Source of the DNA: JALZUR01 sp965205365
Lineage (GTDB): Bacteria > Bdellovibrionota > Bdellovibrionia > Bdellovibrionales > UBA1609
NCBI GenBank assembly: GCA_965205365.1
Contig: CBDBGT010000011.1
Location: 372,001-436,000 of the forward strand
DNA length: 64,000 bases
Reading direction: 5' to 3'
Within the stretch, counting starts at the first letter, position 1. Each line of letters opens with the position of its first letter. This document shows positions 8,948 through 18,344 of the stretch, in pieces. Both the position numbers and the translations under genes were made by a program. The notes below the pieces were generated by a model, which saw nothing but the letters and a program-made list of their open reading frames with translations, searched no databases and was not told where the DNA came from.

Positions 8948-10954
8948 TTAGTGTTTAATAAAACCAGAAACTTCACCCTCTTTATTGTTGGATAAAATTT
9001 GACTTAAAAAATTTAAGCCAGGAGATTTTTTAAATTTATTGTTCTTATCATTGATCTTAGAATTTACACGATCTGTGAACAATTTATTAATCTCAGGGTT
9101 AGATTCACAATTTTTTAAAATACCAAGGCCAGTACTTATTCTAATATCCATATTACTAATACGTGCTTTTTCAAGATCTACATCTAAAGAGAAAATATCC
9201 ATGAAAACATTGATTAAACTAAACTGTGCGGCATCGCCTTTTATTTTTGGAGTAGAACCTCGTCTTGTAGCACACTCATATTTATTGTTATGAATACGCA
9301 GCTGCCCAAACTTAGTTGAACTCTCATCTTCATTGAGTTTACCAAGATTTCCAAAAGAGATATTTAAGCTTGGAACTGGATCAATCATATTTTGAGAAAG
9401 AGTCAAAAGACCAACAGGTTGTGACCATGAAACAAGACCTTCAGGAATTATAAATTTTTTAATATTAACCTGCTCATGCTTAATGATAAGGTCTTTTTCG
9501 AAAGAACCTAATCGGCCAAGAGCTTGAAGACTAATAATTGATTTATTTTTAACTAAATGAAGCTGAACAGAGAGGCCTATAAGGCCAAAACTTTTTTTGT
9601 TTTGAGCATGCAGATTAGCAGCATCATTTAAACCAGTGTGAATTTCATTCATGGACATGACATCAAAATGTGTTTCAAAAATTTCAAATGGCAACCTTGC
9701 TTGAACACCAAGGTCTTTTAAAGCATCAATATTTTTTCCAAGCTTGTTATCCCATGGGGTCAGATAAAGAGCTAGAGTAAGGGGTTCATCAGTTAGCTGA
9801 GTGTTGATTTTTTTAAGTTGTTCTTTTAATACAGGGCCTAAACTCTTTAAGGATCCTAGTAGAAAACTCAAACTATCAGCTTCTGACAACATAAGATTTG
9901 AAGCAAGCCTTTGTACCAACTGAGGAGCCATACTGTAAGCAAGTTTTTTAGCTTTTCTTAAAACTGGTGAGTCAGTTTCTTCAGATACTGCAAGAACAAG
10001 AGCATAAGGATATCCTGGAACATCTACAAATAGACCAAGTTTACTTTCAGGTGTGTCTTCTTTCAAAGGAGGTTTTGTTATTCCATTTTTTTCATCTCTA
10101 AGATCTGCAAAACGTTTTTCTAGAATCCCACGTTCAGATAAAGCTTGAATAGTTGGACCTGCAACCGGATCGTTTGAAATCATTGTTAAAAACGGTACAG
10201 TACCTTTAAGTTTTTGAGAAGGTAGTTGATCAATGAGATCAAAAATTTCAGTGGTGCAGTTTGGCTTAAGTGTATTGTAGAATTTTTTAAATTTATTATT
10301 ATGACTGGACTCTAAAGCACTCAAAAGAAGTTTTAAGCTTTCCTCCTGAGATAAATTTAATTTGTATTGCTCAGTCTTATTTTCTTTTGAATATTCTAAA
10401 AGACGCTGGTCTCCTGAGGCTACGCGACCAACTAAAAGATAATTGTCCACAACCCCTAAGGCAAAGTTATAATCGATACCTTTAGGTCGCGCCGCTTCAT
10501 ATGAAACAATAATATCATCAACCTTTATACTTTTGCTCTCAGAGGTAAGTTCAATTTCACTATGAGAAGCAAATTTTACTCTTAACTGAACATGGCCTGC
10601 TGTTATTCCAGAAACAATATTAAAACGAATCACCTGGACATAAATAGCTTCAACCACAGCTTTTTTAGAGAGCCTAGCTTTCCAATATTTATTCTTGTGC
10701 AAATAGTTTTCAAAAACTAAATATTCAGATTTTTTTAAACTGGTAATTATAGCAGGTCTGAATCGTTTAGAGTCGATACATTGACCAGAGAATTTTTTAG
10801 CTCCACTGGTAATTCTTGTTGGCACTTCAAAAGCACTTTTAGTTATAGCACACTTAAGATCATCTACCCCAGCTGTTTTAGCAAGCACATGAGAACTTAG
10901 AGTTAAAAAAAATGAAAACAAAATTAAGACACGGTTTTGGTTTTTTAAGTTCAT
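8948..10954 (-). CDS. Large exported protein of unknown function
   Basis: The 668-aa protein begins with a signal peptide (hydrophobic core LILFSFFLTLSSHVLA, cleavage probably near residue 25). No other membrane helix, catalytic motif or repeat that I recognise is present. The mature chain has cysteines near both ends (DLKCAITKS, SGQCIDSK, YECATRRG, LKNCESN), which could form disulfides in the periplasm. An RBS (aaagga) precedes the ATG. It stands alone between convergent queG and co-directional rmuC. No function is proposed. Confidence 0.7.
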   Translation of the reverse strand: MNLKNQNRVLILFSFFLTLSSHVLAKTAGVDDLKCAITKSAFEVPTRITSGAKKFSGQCIDSKRFRPAIITSLKKSEYLVFENYLHKNKYWKARLSKKAVVEAIYVQVIRFNIVSGITAGHVQLRVKFASHSEIELTSESKSIKVDDIIVSYEAARPKGIDYNFALGVVDNYLLVGRVASGDQRLLEYSKENKTEQYKLNLSQEESLKLLLSALESSHNNKFKKFYNTLKPNCTTEIFDLIDQLPSQKLKGTVPFLTMISNDPVAGPTIQALSERGILEKRFADLRDEKNGITKPPLKEDTPESKLGLFVDVPGYPYALVLAVSEETDSPVLRKAKKLAYSMAPQLVQRLASNLMLSEADSLSFLLGSLKSLGPVLKEQLKKINTQLTDEPLTLALYLTPWDNKLGKNIDALKDLGVQARLPFEIFETHFDVMSMNEIHTGLNDAANLHAQNKKSFGLIGLSVQLHLVKNKSIISLQALGRLGSFEKDLIIKHEQVNIKKFIIPEGLVSWSQPVGLLTLSQNMIDPVPSLNISFGNLGKLNEDESSTKFGQLRIHNNKYECATRRGSTPKIKGDAAQFSLINVFMDIFSLDVDLEKARISNMDIRISTGLGILKNCESNPEINKLFTDRVNSKINDKNNKFKKSPGLNFLSQILSNNKEGEVSGFIKH

Positions 10955-11161
10955 TTAAAATCCTTTCATCATATAAAATTCAAAAAGAACTTAGCAATAT
11001 ATTATATAGAAAAAATTAGATAAACAAAAATCCTGATTGTGAAAAATTTACCTAGTTTAGCGTATATTTTACTACTATTAGACAAGTAATTTGTGGAATA
11101 AAATGATTATTAAGGCCTTTTAAATAATATCCTTTAGTCTAAAGCATGAATATTTTCTACT

Positions 11162-12094
11162 TTACAAATTTTTACTAAAAAGCTCACCTACTTTAGACAA
11201 TGCTTTTTTAGATTTTTCAAAATTAATAAGACTTTGTCTAAGTTGCTTTTCTACTAAATCTAAAGCCTCAACAGCCTTATTCACCTCCATTAAACCCATA
11301 TTCATTGATTTAAGTATGGCTGAAGAATTTTGAGCAGTATTGGCCTGCCCCTCCATCCATTTAAAGTAAAAAAGCTGCCAATAAAAATTTGAAGGTGAAA
11401 CAGCCCATACTCTTTTATCAATCATAAGCTGCCTAAGTTCATCCGATCTATAAACCTCAAATAAAGCCTCATCAGAAGGAAAAAACACCAATCCAAAACT
11501 TGCTGATTCAATATTAGACTCTTCAATGGCAGAAGGATTATCCTTAACCCCTAAAACTCTTTTTCCCAAATACTTTGAAGAAACATCATCAACTGCTTTT
11601 TTAAAATAAATTTTTGGATTTTTAGAAAATTTAGAATCTACAGGAACCCATTCTCCACCCACTTGAATTAAAAACTCAAGTCTTGATTGATTATCAAAAG
11701 TTATATTTTTTAAAAGTTTTCCTGGAGGAAGCTGTTCCACTAAAAGATCAAAAGTCAACTCTCCAACTTTTCCAGCATTTTTCTTTAATGTTCCAAAGTA
11801 ATCAAGAAGATGAGTCATTCCCTCATCAATGGGTTTTAAACGCATGTCCTGCTCTTTAAAAGATTTAAAGATATTTTCTTTTAAAATCTCAACATTTCTT
11901 GTGGCTTCTTTTATCTCTCCAAGCTCTTTGGAAAAAAGCATTAAAGAAGCGTTTATAGGCTGAGCATCATCAAAAAATTTAATGAATTTTTGATTCTGAA
12001 TATTAAATTTTTTAAAGAGCAATATAATAAATAAAAAAACCGCACTGAAACAAAAAAGCCCTGCGCTAATAATTATAATTTCAAATGTAACCAC
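11162..12094 (-). CDS. rmuC: RmuC family DNA recombination protein
   Basis: One N-terminal membrane helix (residues about 5-28) is followed by a helical, coiled-coil-prone segment and then the RmuC core. The core includes GKVGELTFDLLVEQLPPGKLL, a LEFLIQVGGEWVPVDSKF strand-loop and a FGLVFFPSDEALFEVYRSD stretch. RmuC proteins are predicted nuclease-fold proteins that limit inversions and rearrangements at repeats. The gene sits 8 bp downstream of sodB on the same strand and is probably co-transcribed. At 310 aa it is shorter than the enterobacterial protein. Confidence 0.82.
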   Translation of the reverse strand: MVTFEIIIISAGLFCFSAVFLFIILLFKKFNIQNQKFIKFFDDAQPINASLMLFSKELGEIKEATRNVEILKENIFKSFKEQDMRLKPIDEGMTHLLDYFGTLKKNAGKVGELTFDLLVEQLPPGKLLKNITFDNQSRLEFLIQVGGEWVPVDSKFSKNPKIYFKKAVDDVSSKYLGKRVLGVKDNPSAIEESNIESASFGLVFFPSDEALFEVYRSDELRQLMIDKRVWAVSPSNFYWQLFYFKWMEGQANTAQNSSAILKSMNMGLMEVNKAVEALDLVEKQLRQSLINFEKSKKALSKVGELFSKNL

Positions 12095-12102
12095 TAAGGC
12101 CC

Positions 12103-12684
12103 TTATTTTTTAAGATTAGCTTCAACAAACTCCCAATTTACTAAATTCCAAAAACTTTCAATATACTTTGGGCGGGCATTTCTATAGTCAATATAATAAG
12201 CATGCTCCCATACATCACAAGTAAGAAGGGGAATGACATTCTTTGTTAATGGGGTTTGAGCATTTTCTGAAGTCATAATTTCAAATTTTTCATCCTCAGT
12301 TTTAACAAACCAAGCCCAACCTGAACCAAATTGACCTGCAGCGGCAGCAGAAAACTTCTCCTTAAACTGATTAAAACTCCCAAAAGCGTCAGTAATAGTT
12401 TGAGCAAGCTCACCTGTGGGCTCACCGCCACCATCTGGAGAAAGGGAATTCCAATAAAAAGTATGATTCCAAACCTGAGCTGCATTGTTAAAAAGCCCTC
12501 CTGAAGACTTTTTAATCACTTCTTCTAAAGTCATTTCAGCATAATGAGTTCCCTCAATAGCAGCATTAAGCTTACCGACATAACCGGCATGGTGTTTGCC
12601 ATAATGATATTCTAAAGTTTCTGCTGAAATATGGGGCGCTAAAGCGTCTTTTGAATATGGTAGTTCTGGTAGTTGAAAAGCCAT
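12103..12684 (-). CDS. sodB: Superoxide dismutase, Fe/Mn family
   Basis: The 193-aa protein follows the Fe-SOD template throughout. It has LPELPYSKDALAPHISAETL at the start, metal-ligand histidine in EYHYGKHH, NHTFYWNSLSP in the middle, GSGWAWFV, and the ligand pair in DVWEHAYYIDYRN near the C-terminus. There is no signal peptide, so it acts in the cytoplasm. The gene has a good RBS (aggagg) and is followed by rmuC. The symbol sodB is preferred because the layout resembles Fe enzymes; metal specificity cannot be fixed from sequence alone. Confidence 0.95.
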   Translation of the reverse strand: MAFQLPELPYSKDALAPHISAETLEYHYGKHHAGYVGKLNAAIEGTHYAEMTLEEVIKKSSGGLFNNAAQVWNHTFYWNSLSPDGGGEPTGELAQTITDAFGSFNQFKEKFSAAAAGQFGSGWAWFVKTEDEKFEIMTSENAQTPLTKNVIPLLTCDVWEHAYYIDYRNARPKYIESFWNLVNWEFVEANLKK

Positions 12685-12765
12685 TGAAACCTCCTGATAA
12701 TAAATTTATATACTTATAAAGAAAGAAACTAACAGATGAAACCCAATTAAGAAAGGCTATAATGT

Positions 12766-13023
12766 ATGAAGTTAGTAAAAACCATTTGGATTAAAGTTAA
12801 AAAGTATTTAAAAATTAAGCAAAACCTTATGATTCCCACAGGCTCTACTAAGCAACAGGACCCTCAAACACTAATGAGTACAGATTTTATAGCCATTTTT
12901 AATATTGCTAGAAAAGCAGGAAAAGGAACAAGTACTCTAATCACTCCCTTACTAGATTATACAATAGTAAACTACTTAACTAAAATTAATGGAAAAAAAG
13001 TTAATGAGCTTGATTATGTCTAG
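12766..13023 (+). CDS. Small protein of unknown function
   Basis: An 85-codon frame with an AAAGG-type RBS about 9 nt before its ATG. The N-terminus is lysine-rich and the remainder (STDFIAIFNIARKAGKGTS onward) is amphipathic. No signal peptide or family match is evident. Its stop overlaps the likely start region of the ureohydrolase gene, which argues that it is a real first gene of that operon, but this is inference. Confidence 0.45.
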   Translation: MKLVKTIWIKVKKYLKIKQNLMIPTGSTKQQDPQTLMSTDFIAIFNIARKAGKGTSTLITPLLDYTIVNYLTKINGKKVNELDYV

Positions 13024-13936
13024 TGGCTCATTCACTCCTTACTCCTTTAATGAAAACGCAAAAGATGATCTTACTTTAAAATCTCTTCTTAGAAAGAACC
13101 AGAATCATAGCTTTTCTATTTTTGGCTACCCTGATGATGAAGGAATTTTAAATAATGGAGGAAAAATTGGAGCAGCTCTTGGGCCCGACGCCATTAGAAC
13201 TTGTTTATATAAAATGACTCCGTCAAAAAAAATAAACACAATATCACTTAAGGACTTTGGAAACCTTTCTTTTAAAAACTTAAACCTTAAAGAGCGGCAC
13301 GCTTATGCTTCAAAAAAGGTTAAAAACGAGCTCTCAAACAACAAAACCTGTATTTCTTTTGGCGGAGGTCATGACTATAGCTATGCTGATGGTTCAGCTT
13401 TTTTAAAAAACTCAAACTCTTCTAAACCCTGTATTGTTAACTTTGATGCACATTTTGATTTAAGAAATTTAGACAAAGGCATTTCAAGTGGAACACCTTT
13501 TTTTAGACTTCTTAAGGAATTTGAAAATTCATTTAATCTTTATGAAGTTGGTATTCAAAAACAGTGTAACTCTCAAAATCTATTTGATTTCGCTGACTCT
13601 AAAGAAAATATAAAAACTCTACACTATGACAATCTATACCCTAATCACTCTTTTAATTTTTCATACTTTAAAAACATTTTCCCAAAAAAAACAAAAGACT
13701 GCTATATTTCTGTGGATATAGATGGTTTTTCATCAGCCTTTGCACCTGGTTGCAGTCAATCCTGGCCTACGGGTTTTGATATAAATAGTTTTTTTAAAAT
13801 GTTTGATTACCTAGTTCTTAACTTCAATGTTCAACTCCTTGGAATTTATGAAGTCTCCCCACCTCTTGACCACACCGAGCTCACCTCTCGCCTAGCTGCG
13901 CTCATCACCTATAGGTTTTTAGAACTAAAAGCATGA
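12989..13936 (+). CDS. hutG: Ureohydrolase (arginase/agmatinase family), probably formimidoylglutamase
   Basis: All the binuclear manganese ligands of the arginase fold can be seen: SFGGGHDYSYADG (His), NFDAHFDLRN (Asp, His, Asp) and SVDIDGFSSAF (Asp, Asp). YEVSPPLDHTELTSRL near the C-terminus is also family-typical. Formimidoylglutamase is favoured because hutH, hutU and hutI are elsewhere in the window without a hutG. Agmatinase or another guanidino hydrolase remains possible. Starts at 12989, 13004 or 13016 are all feasible; the last overlaps the preceding stop. Its stop overlaps the next gene by 4 bp. Confidence 0.8.
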   Translation: MEKKLMSLIMSSGSFTPYSFNENAKDDLTLKSLLRKNQNHSFSIFGYPDDEGILNNGGKIGAALGPDAIRTCLYKMTPSKKINTISLKDFGNLSFKNLNLKERHAYASKKVKNELSNNKTCISFGGGHDYSYADGSAFLKNSNSSKPCIVNFDAHFDLRNLDKGISSGTPFFRLLKEFENSFNLYEVGIQKQCNSQNLFDFADSKENIKTLHYDNLYPNHSFNFSYFKNIFPKKTKDCYISVDIDGFSSAFAPGCSQSWPTGFDINSFFKMFDYLVLNFNVQLLGIYEVSPPLDHTELTSRLAALITYRFLELKA

Positions 13937-14958
13937 GAAGTTTAGGTAGTGATAACCATTCAGGAGTTCATCCACAAATCATGAATGCTATTTTTCGTGT
14001 AAATAAAAATCATGAAGCAGCTTATGGCACAGACTCTTTAAGTAAAGAACTTAGCTCTACCATTAAAGAAATTTTTGGTAATGATTGGAGCTGGTTTCAT
14101 TGTTTTAATGGAACAGCAGCTAATGTTATGTGTTTAAAAAGTTTAGTCCAAAGTCACAATTCAATCTTATGCTCTAGAATTTCCCACTTAAATCTTGACG
14201 AATGTGGCTCTCCGGAATTTCAAATTGGCGCAAAGTTAATTCCCATAAAGCACAATAATGGAAAGATCTGTCTTCTAAGCGCGGCTAAAAAAATAGTTCG
14301 TTTAGGAGATCAACACTATAGCCAAGCAAAAGCTCTTTCTATTAGCCAACCTACAGAGCTTGGCACTTGCTACTCAAAAAAAGAATTAGAAAATATTAAA
14401 TTATTTTGCAAAAAAAATAACTTATTCCTTCATATTGATGGAGCAAGGTTTGCAAACGCATCTTTTTCACTAAACATGTCTTTTAAAGAAATTATAAAAA
14501 ATGTTGATGCTATTAGTTTTGGAGGAACAAAAAACGGACTTTTAGGTTCAGAGCTTGTTTTAATTAAAAAAAATTTTGCTCAAAATTTTAAATTCATTAG
14601 AAAACAATCCATGCAGCTTCCTTCTAAAACCAGATTTCTAGCAGCTCAATTTATTGAATTTTTTAAAGATGACCTATATTTAAAAATCGCAGAGAGATCT
14701 TGCCTTATGGCAAAATACCTTAAAGAACAAATTCAACTTAAAACAAACCTAAAAATCAACTACCCTGTTGAATCCAACTCTGTTTTTATAAACTTAAAAA
14801 AAAATTATATAAAAGAACTTAAAAAAATCATGTTTTTTTATATATGGGATGAGCACACATTTGAAGTTCGTCTTATGACCAGTTTTGACACTACAAAAAA
14901 AGAAATTAATACTTTTGTAGAAAAACTAATATGTCTAACTAATGAGGACTCTTTATGA
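13933..14958 (+). CDS. ltaE: Threonine aldolase-like PLP enzyme
   Basis: This fold-type-I PLP protein belongs to the beta-eliminating lyase group. It has SDNHSGVHPQIMNAI at the start, HIDGARFANASFSL (the Asp that contacts the pyridine nitrogen) and the lysine-containing loop SFGGTKNGLLGSE. These are the hallmarks of low-specificity L-threonine aldolase, which cleaves threonine or allo-threonine to glycine and acetaldehyde. Four-base overlaps with both neighbours put it in an operon with a ureohydrolase and tryptophan dioxygenase, so a role in amino-acid catabolism is likely. The exact substrate is not certain. Confidence 0.82.
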   Translation: MRSLGSDNHSGVHPQIMNAIFRVNKNHEAAYGTDSLSKELSSTIKEIFGNDWSWFHCFNGTAANVMCLKSLVQSHNSILCSRISHLNLDECGSPEFQIGAKLIPIKHNNGKICLLSAAKKIVRLGDQHYSQAKALSISQPTELGTCYSKKELENIKLFCKKNNLFLHIDGARFANASFSLNMSFKEIIKNVDAISFGGTKNGLLGSELVLIKKNFAQNFKFIRKQSMQLPSKTRFLAAQFIEFFKDDLYLKIAERSCLMAKYLKEQIQLKTNLKINYPVESNSVFINLKKNYIKELKKIMFFYIWDEHTFEVRLMTSFDTTKKEINTFVEKLICLTNEDSL

Positions 14959-16007
14959 CAAAAAATACACCTATAGAATACAGCAACTACTTAGAACTAA
15001 AAACACTTCTAAACTCTCAACACCTTGAAAGTGCAAAGTTTCAAGATAAACCTGCCCATGAAGAAATGCTTTTTATAATTACCCATCAAACCTATGAACT
15101 TTGGTTTAAACAAATCCTCTGGGAAATTGATTCTTTTTTAACAATCTTTAAAGAAAACTCTATTAGCAATGAAAACCTTTCTAAGGCCGTGCATAGGATA
15201 AAAAGGGTAAATGAAATTTTTAAAGTTCTTATTTCTCAAATAACTGTTCTTGAAACTATGACCGCAATGGAATTTTTAGAATTTAGAAACTACCTCTACC
15301 CTGCCTCAGGATTTCAATCTGCTCAATTTAGACTTTTAGAAAACAAACTTGGACTTAATAAATCTCAAAGAAAAATTCATGGAGGTTGCCCTTACCATGC
15401 GTTTTTAAAAGAAGAGGAAAAATCTGTTGTTATAGCCTCTGAAACAGAGCCTTGCGTTTTAAAAAGCGTTGGTGCATGGCTTGAAAGAACACCTTATTTA
15501 AAAACTGAGGGGTATAACTTTTGGTCTGAATACAAATCTTGTGTAGAAAAAATGTTTTTTCAAGAAGATGAGTTAATTAAAAACAATTCTAAACTCTCAA
15601 AAAACGAAAAACAAAAGAGTTTTAAAAATATTGAGGAAACAAGAAAATCCTTTAGACAATTTATGGATAAAAATGAGTTTTTAAAAAGTACTGATTGGTC
15701 TTTATCTTTTAAGGCCCTTCAAGCTGCTTTATTTATTCAGCTTTATAGACATGAACTAAAACTTCAATCTGCTAATAGGCTTATTGAGCAGCTCATAGAC
15801 TTAGATGAAAATATGACTCAATGGCGAAACCGTCACGCACAAATGGCACTTCGAATGCTTGGCCATAAAGTTGGTACAGGTGGCTCTTCAGGAGAAAAAT
15901 ATTTAAAATCAGCCGCGCAAGATCATAAGATTTTTGATGATTTCTTTAGACTCACTACGTTTTTCATTGATGGAAAAAAACTTTCAAAGCTCCCTGAATT
16001 AAAATAA
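14955..16007 (+). CDS. kynA: Tryptophan 2,3-dioxygenase
   Basis: A haem dioxygenase that opens the indole ring of L-tryptophan to N-formylkynurenine. The substrate-binding block HEEMLFIITHQTYELWFKQIL is near residue 35. The FLEFRNYLYPASGFQSAQFR block follows, and the HKVGTGGSSGEKYL loop is near the C-terminus. At 350 aa it is somewhat longer than many bacterial forms because of a lysine-rich middle insertion. The next pathway enzyme, arylformamidase (kynB), lies just downstream on the opposite strand. No kynureninase is seen in the window. Confidence 0.95.
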   Translation: MTKNTPIEYSNYLELKTLLNSQHLESAKFQDKPAHEEMLFIITHQTYELWFKQILWEIDSFLTIFKENSISNENLSKAVHRIKRVNEIFKVLISQITVLETMTAMEFLEFRNYLYPASGFQSAQFRLLENKLGLNKSQRKIHGGCPYHAFLKEEEKSVVIASETEPCVLKSVGAWLERTPYLKTEGYNFWSEYKSCVEKMFFQEDELIKNNSKLSKNEKQKSFKNIEETRKSFRQFMDKNEFLKSTDWSLSFKALQAALFIQLYRHELKLQSANRLIEQLIDLDENMTQWRNRHAQMALRMLGHKVGTGGSSGEKYLKSAAQDHKIFDDFFRLTTFFIDGKKLSKLPELK

Positions 16008-16089
16008 TTTTTTTATACTCTTTTTCCTTTAAAACTAAAAATAAAAAGAACTTCTCGTTTTAGTTTTAAACCTCATGAGCTAAACTTCA

Positions 16090-16728
16090 TTAACTAAGGT
16101 TATTTTTTTTAAGTAAAACTAAATGATTATATGGATAGAATAAAAAAAAGCTTGCTGGAGAAATTTCAATGATCTCAAGTCCGTCTAAATTATAATCAGA
16201 AATATGCCTTAACAAAGTAAACCCAAATAGTAGTTTCATTGGCAAATCCAGTAATTTATCAAACAACCTACTTAAGCCTTTTCCTCTACAATGCATAATT
16301 ATCATAATATGTCCTCCTGACTTACAACACGACTTAAGATCATTAATAAGCTTTTGAGGATTTGAAACAACTGTCATTACAGAAAATGAAACCACCATAG
16401 ATGCATAATTTTGTATATTATCTTTTGGACAGTCTACAATATTATAAATATTAATATTCTTATTCTCTATTTTCATGGCACGTTGCCTAGATCTATGCAC
16501 CATTTTATCTGAAATATCCAATCCTATAATATTCGTGTCACTAGGATAATGCTCTAAAGAATACCCTGTGCCCACACCGATTTCCACAATATTTTCAGGA
16601 GAAAATTTTTCAATTGTTTTCATAGCTTTTTTAATTGCACCAATAAAAAAAGGTTTAAACATTAATTCATACAGCCATATAAAGCTCTCATAAAGTTTAT
16701 GATTAGATTCTAAATTTATTCTTTTCAT
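16090..16728 (-). CDS. Class I SAM-dependent methyltransferase
   Basis: The Rossmann-fold SAM site is clear: NIVEIGVGTGYSLEHYP (motif I) near residue 47, NIIGLDISDKMVHRSRQRA (motif II), and SGGHIMIIMHC later. The N-terminal YELMFKPFFIGAIKKA lead and the LYPSDTNIIGLDIS-like spacing resemble PmtA-type phospholipid N-methyltransferases and UbiE relatives. The substrate is not determinable here. It starts directly after the kynB stop on the same strand, so the two are probably co-transcribed. Confidence 0.72.
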   Translation of the reverse strand: MKRINLESNHKLYESFIWLYELMFKPFFIGAIKKAMKTIEKFSPENIVEIGVGTGYSLEHYPSDTNIIGLDISDKMVHRSRQRAMKIENKNINIYNIVDCPKDNIQNYASMVVSFSVMTVVSNPQKLINDLKSCCKSGGHIMIIMHCRGKGLSRLFDKLLDLPMKLLFGFTLLRHISDYNLDGLEIIEISPASFFLFYPYNHLVLLKKNNLS

Positions 16729-16729
16729 C

Positions 16730-17374
16730 TTAATTATATGGTAGCAACACAGCTCTTACAGGTGAAGCATCTCCGTTCTTAATTTTTAAAGGAAGAGCTA
16801 TAAGTTGATATTTTCCTTGATTCACATAAACTAAATCAAGACCCTCTAAAATAGCCATATTCTTATCAGCTATAACTTGATGACAGTCTAAACCTTTAGA
16901 GTCAGCAGGATCAATTGAGGGAGTATCTATCCCAATAAGTTTAACCCCATTCTTAGCTAAAAACTTTAAAAGTATTTTAGATAAGGTCACAAAGTCAGAG
17001 CTCCAAACATTATGATTATATGTGTTCGTTTTAATTAAAATTCTTGTAGTTTCTATAGAAAAATTATTAAAATCCTCGACTATAACTGTCCCTCCACGCC
17101 TTACAGTCCGACTTAAATCTATTACCTGACAAGATCCCATATAATAATCTAAAGACCTCTCCCCTATTCCCTCTCCATCTTTTTGATAATGACACGGACC
17201 ATCTGCATGAGCCCCAATATGAAGAGTCGTTTCCATTGATGACAAAGTCATATGATCACCCTTTTGTATATCATAAGCCATATTTCTTCTAAATTTTTTA
17301 TCCCCTGGAAAAACGCTCAATTCACTACTAATTTCAGGAGAAATATCTATATACTCAACACTTTCTAAATCCAT
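16730..17374 (-). CDS. kynB: Arylformamidase (kynurenine formamidase), cyclase family
   Basis: The metal-dependent cyclase/hydrolase signature HIGAHADGPCHYQ lies near residue 52, with the partner motif DTPSIDPADSKGLDCHQ near 152. The opening DISPEISSELSVFPGD is also typical. KynB hydrolyses N-formylkynurenine, the product of the kynA gene found 700 bp away on the other strand. A GAGGG RBS precedes the ATG. Some cyclase-family members act on other substrates; the kynA neighbour supports the assignment. Confidence 0.88.
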   Translation of the reverse strand: MDLESVEYIDISPEISSELSVFPGDKKFRRNMAYDIQKGDHMTLSSMETTLHIGAHADGPCHYQKDGEGIGERSLDYYMGSCQVIDLSRTVRRGGTVIVEDFNNFSIETTRILIKTNTYNHNVWSSDFVTLSKILLKFLAKNGVKLIGIDTPSIDPADSKGLDCHQVIADKNMAILEGLDLVYVNQGKYQLIALPLKIKNGDASPVRAVLLPYN

Positions 17375-17383
17375 AAACCCTCT

Positions 17384-17539
17384 TTATATGTTATAACTTG
17401 TTACAAATTTATACATTTCATCAACATACCCTACAACTTTAACCTTCCTAAATGTTTTAATAAGCTTATCACCTTTTCTAATAAAAAATGTATCTCTCCC
17501 AATTCCAAGGTACTGTTTTCTATAAAATATCTTTCTCCT
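17384..17539 (-). pseudogene. Peroxiredoxin (Bcp-like) C-terminal remnant
   Basis: The minus strand reads RRKIFYRKQYLGIGRDTFF followed by IRKGDKLIKTFRKVKVVGYV and DEMYKFV before a stop at 17384. This closely matches the C-terminal pattern of Bcp/AhpC-type peroxiredoxins (GI.R.TF.ID..G.I...FRKVKV.GHVDEV). Upstream, the sequence keeps going only with frameshifts and stops (CDCLKLEEKDIL is readable in another frame) and no intact gene exists. I interpret it as a decayed gene; it lies just upstream of kynB on the same strand. Confidence 0.5.
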
Positions 17540-18344
17540 CTAATTTTAAACAATCACAGATAACTCTCCTCATGTATTAAAAGTTTAAAGCTAAGGCGAT
17601 ATTTCTTCCCACTATCACATAAATAGACCTTTCTGTCCTCTACTTATAAAAGCTTCATCATTCTCTATAAGAATATTTCATAACAAATATCAGACAAATG
17701 TCTAAACTAAACATTGTTCAAATTCTTTAACTTCTTGCATTTTAGTCTTATATTAGCTTCATAACCAACTACACAATTAAAGCTTTTAAACTATGTATGA
17801 AAGCTATTTCACATTAAAACTAAAGTATGTAAAAGAAGTTTTATCACTGATCACAGTAACTAAACTTATAAATAACTCTAAAAAAAGCAGGGTTTATGCT
17901 CCTATATGCTGACTATTTCCCTAATCTTCTTAGATTATTATAGAGAGGTTAGATTTTTTTATATAACTCATAAAAAAGCCTTCTAAAAAAGTAAACTTAA
18001 AAACAAATCTCATAAAAAATTAAGCAATCTTTAAATTACAACCCTGACTTACTCAGAAAAAAAATAAGGAGCCTTACTAAATTTTTTTAATACGATGAGC
18101 TCTTCTTTTTGTAAAAGCACCTAAATCAATAATCTTAACGACTTTTCTCTTAAAGTTTTTTAACCATAAAAACTAGCTTATTCCCCTCTGTACTAAGATG
18201 TTAATTTCAAATATTCTAAATCTATAAAAAACATTATACGCAATCTAGATACTAAGAAAAGAACTGACTTAAGAATACAGCTTATCCATGGACATTCCTA
18301 ATTTTTCAATTATACTAGAAAAATTACTAAAAAAGGTGTTTAAA
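17540..18344. other. 800-bp gene-poor stretch upstream of hisS
   Basis: Both strands are littered with stops. The first part probably contains the decayed 5' portion of the peroxiredoxin remnant. I see no tRNA, strong hairpin or insertion-sequence end. The final ~80 bp carry the hisS leader. Confidence 0.4.
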
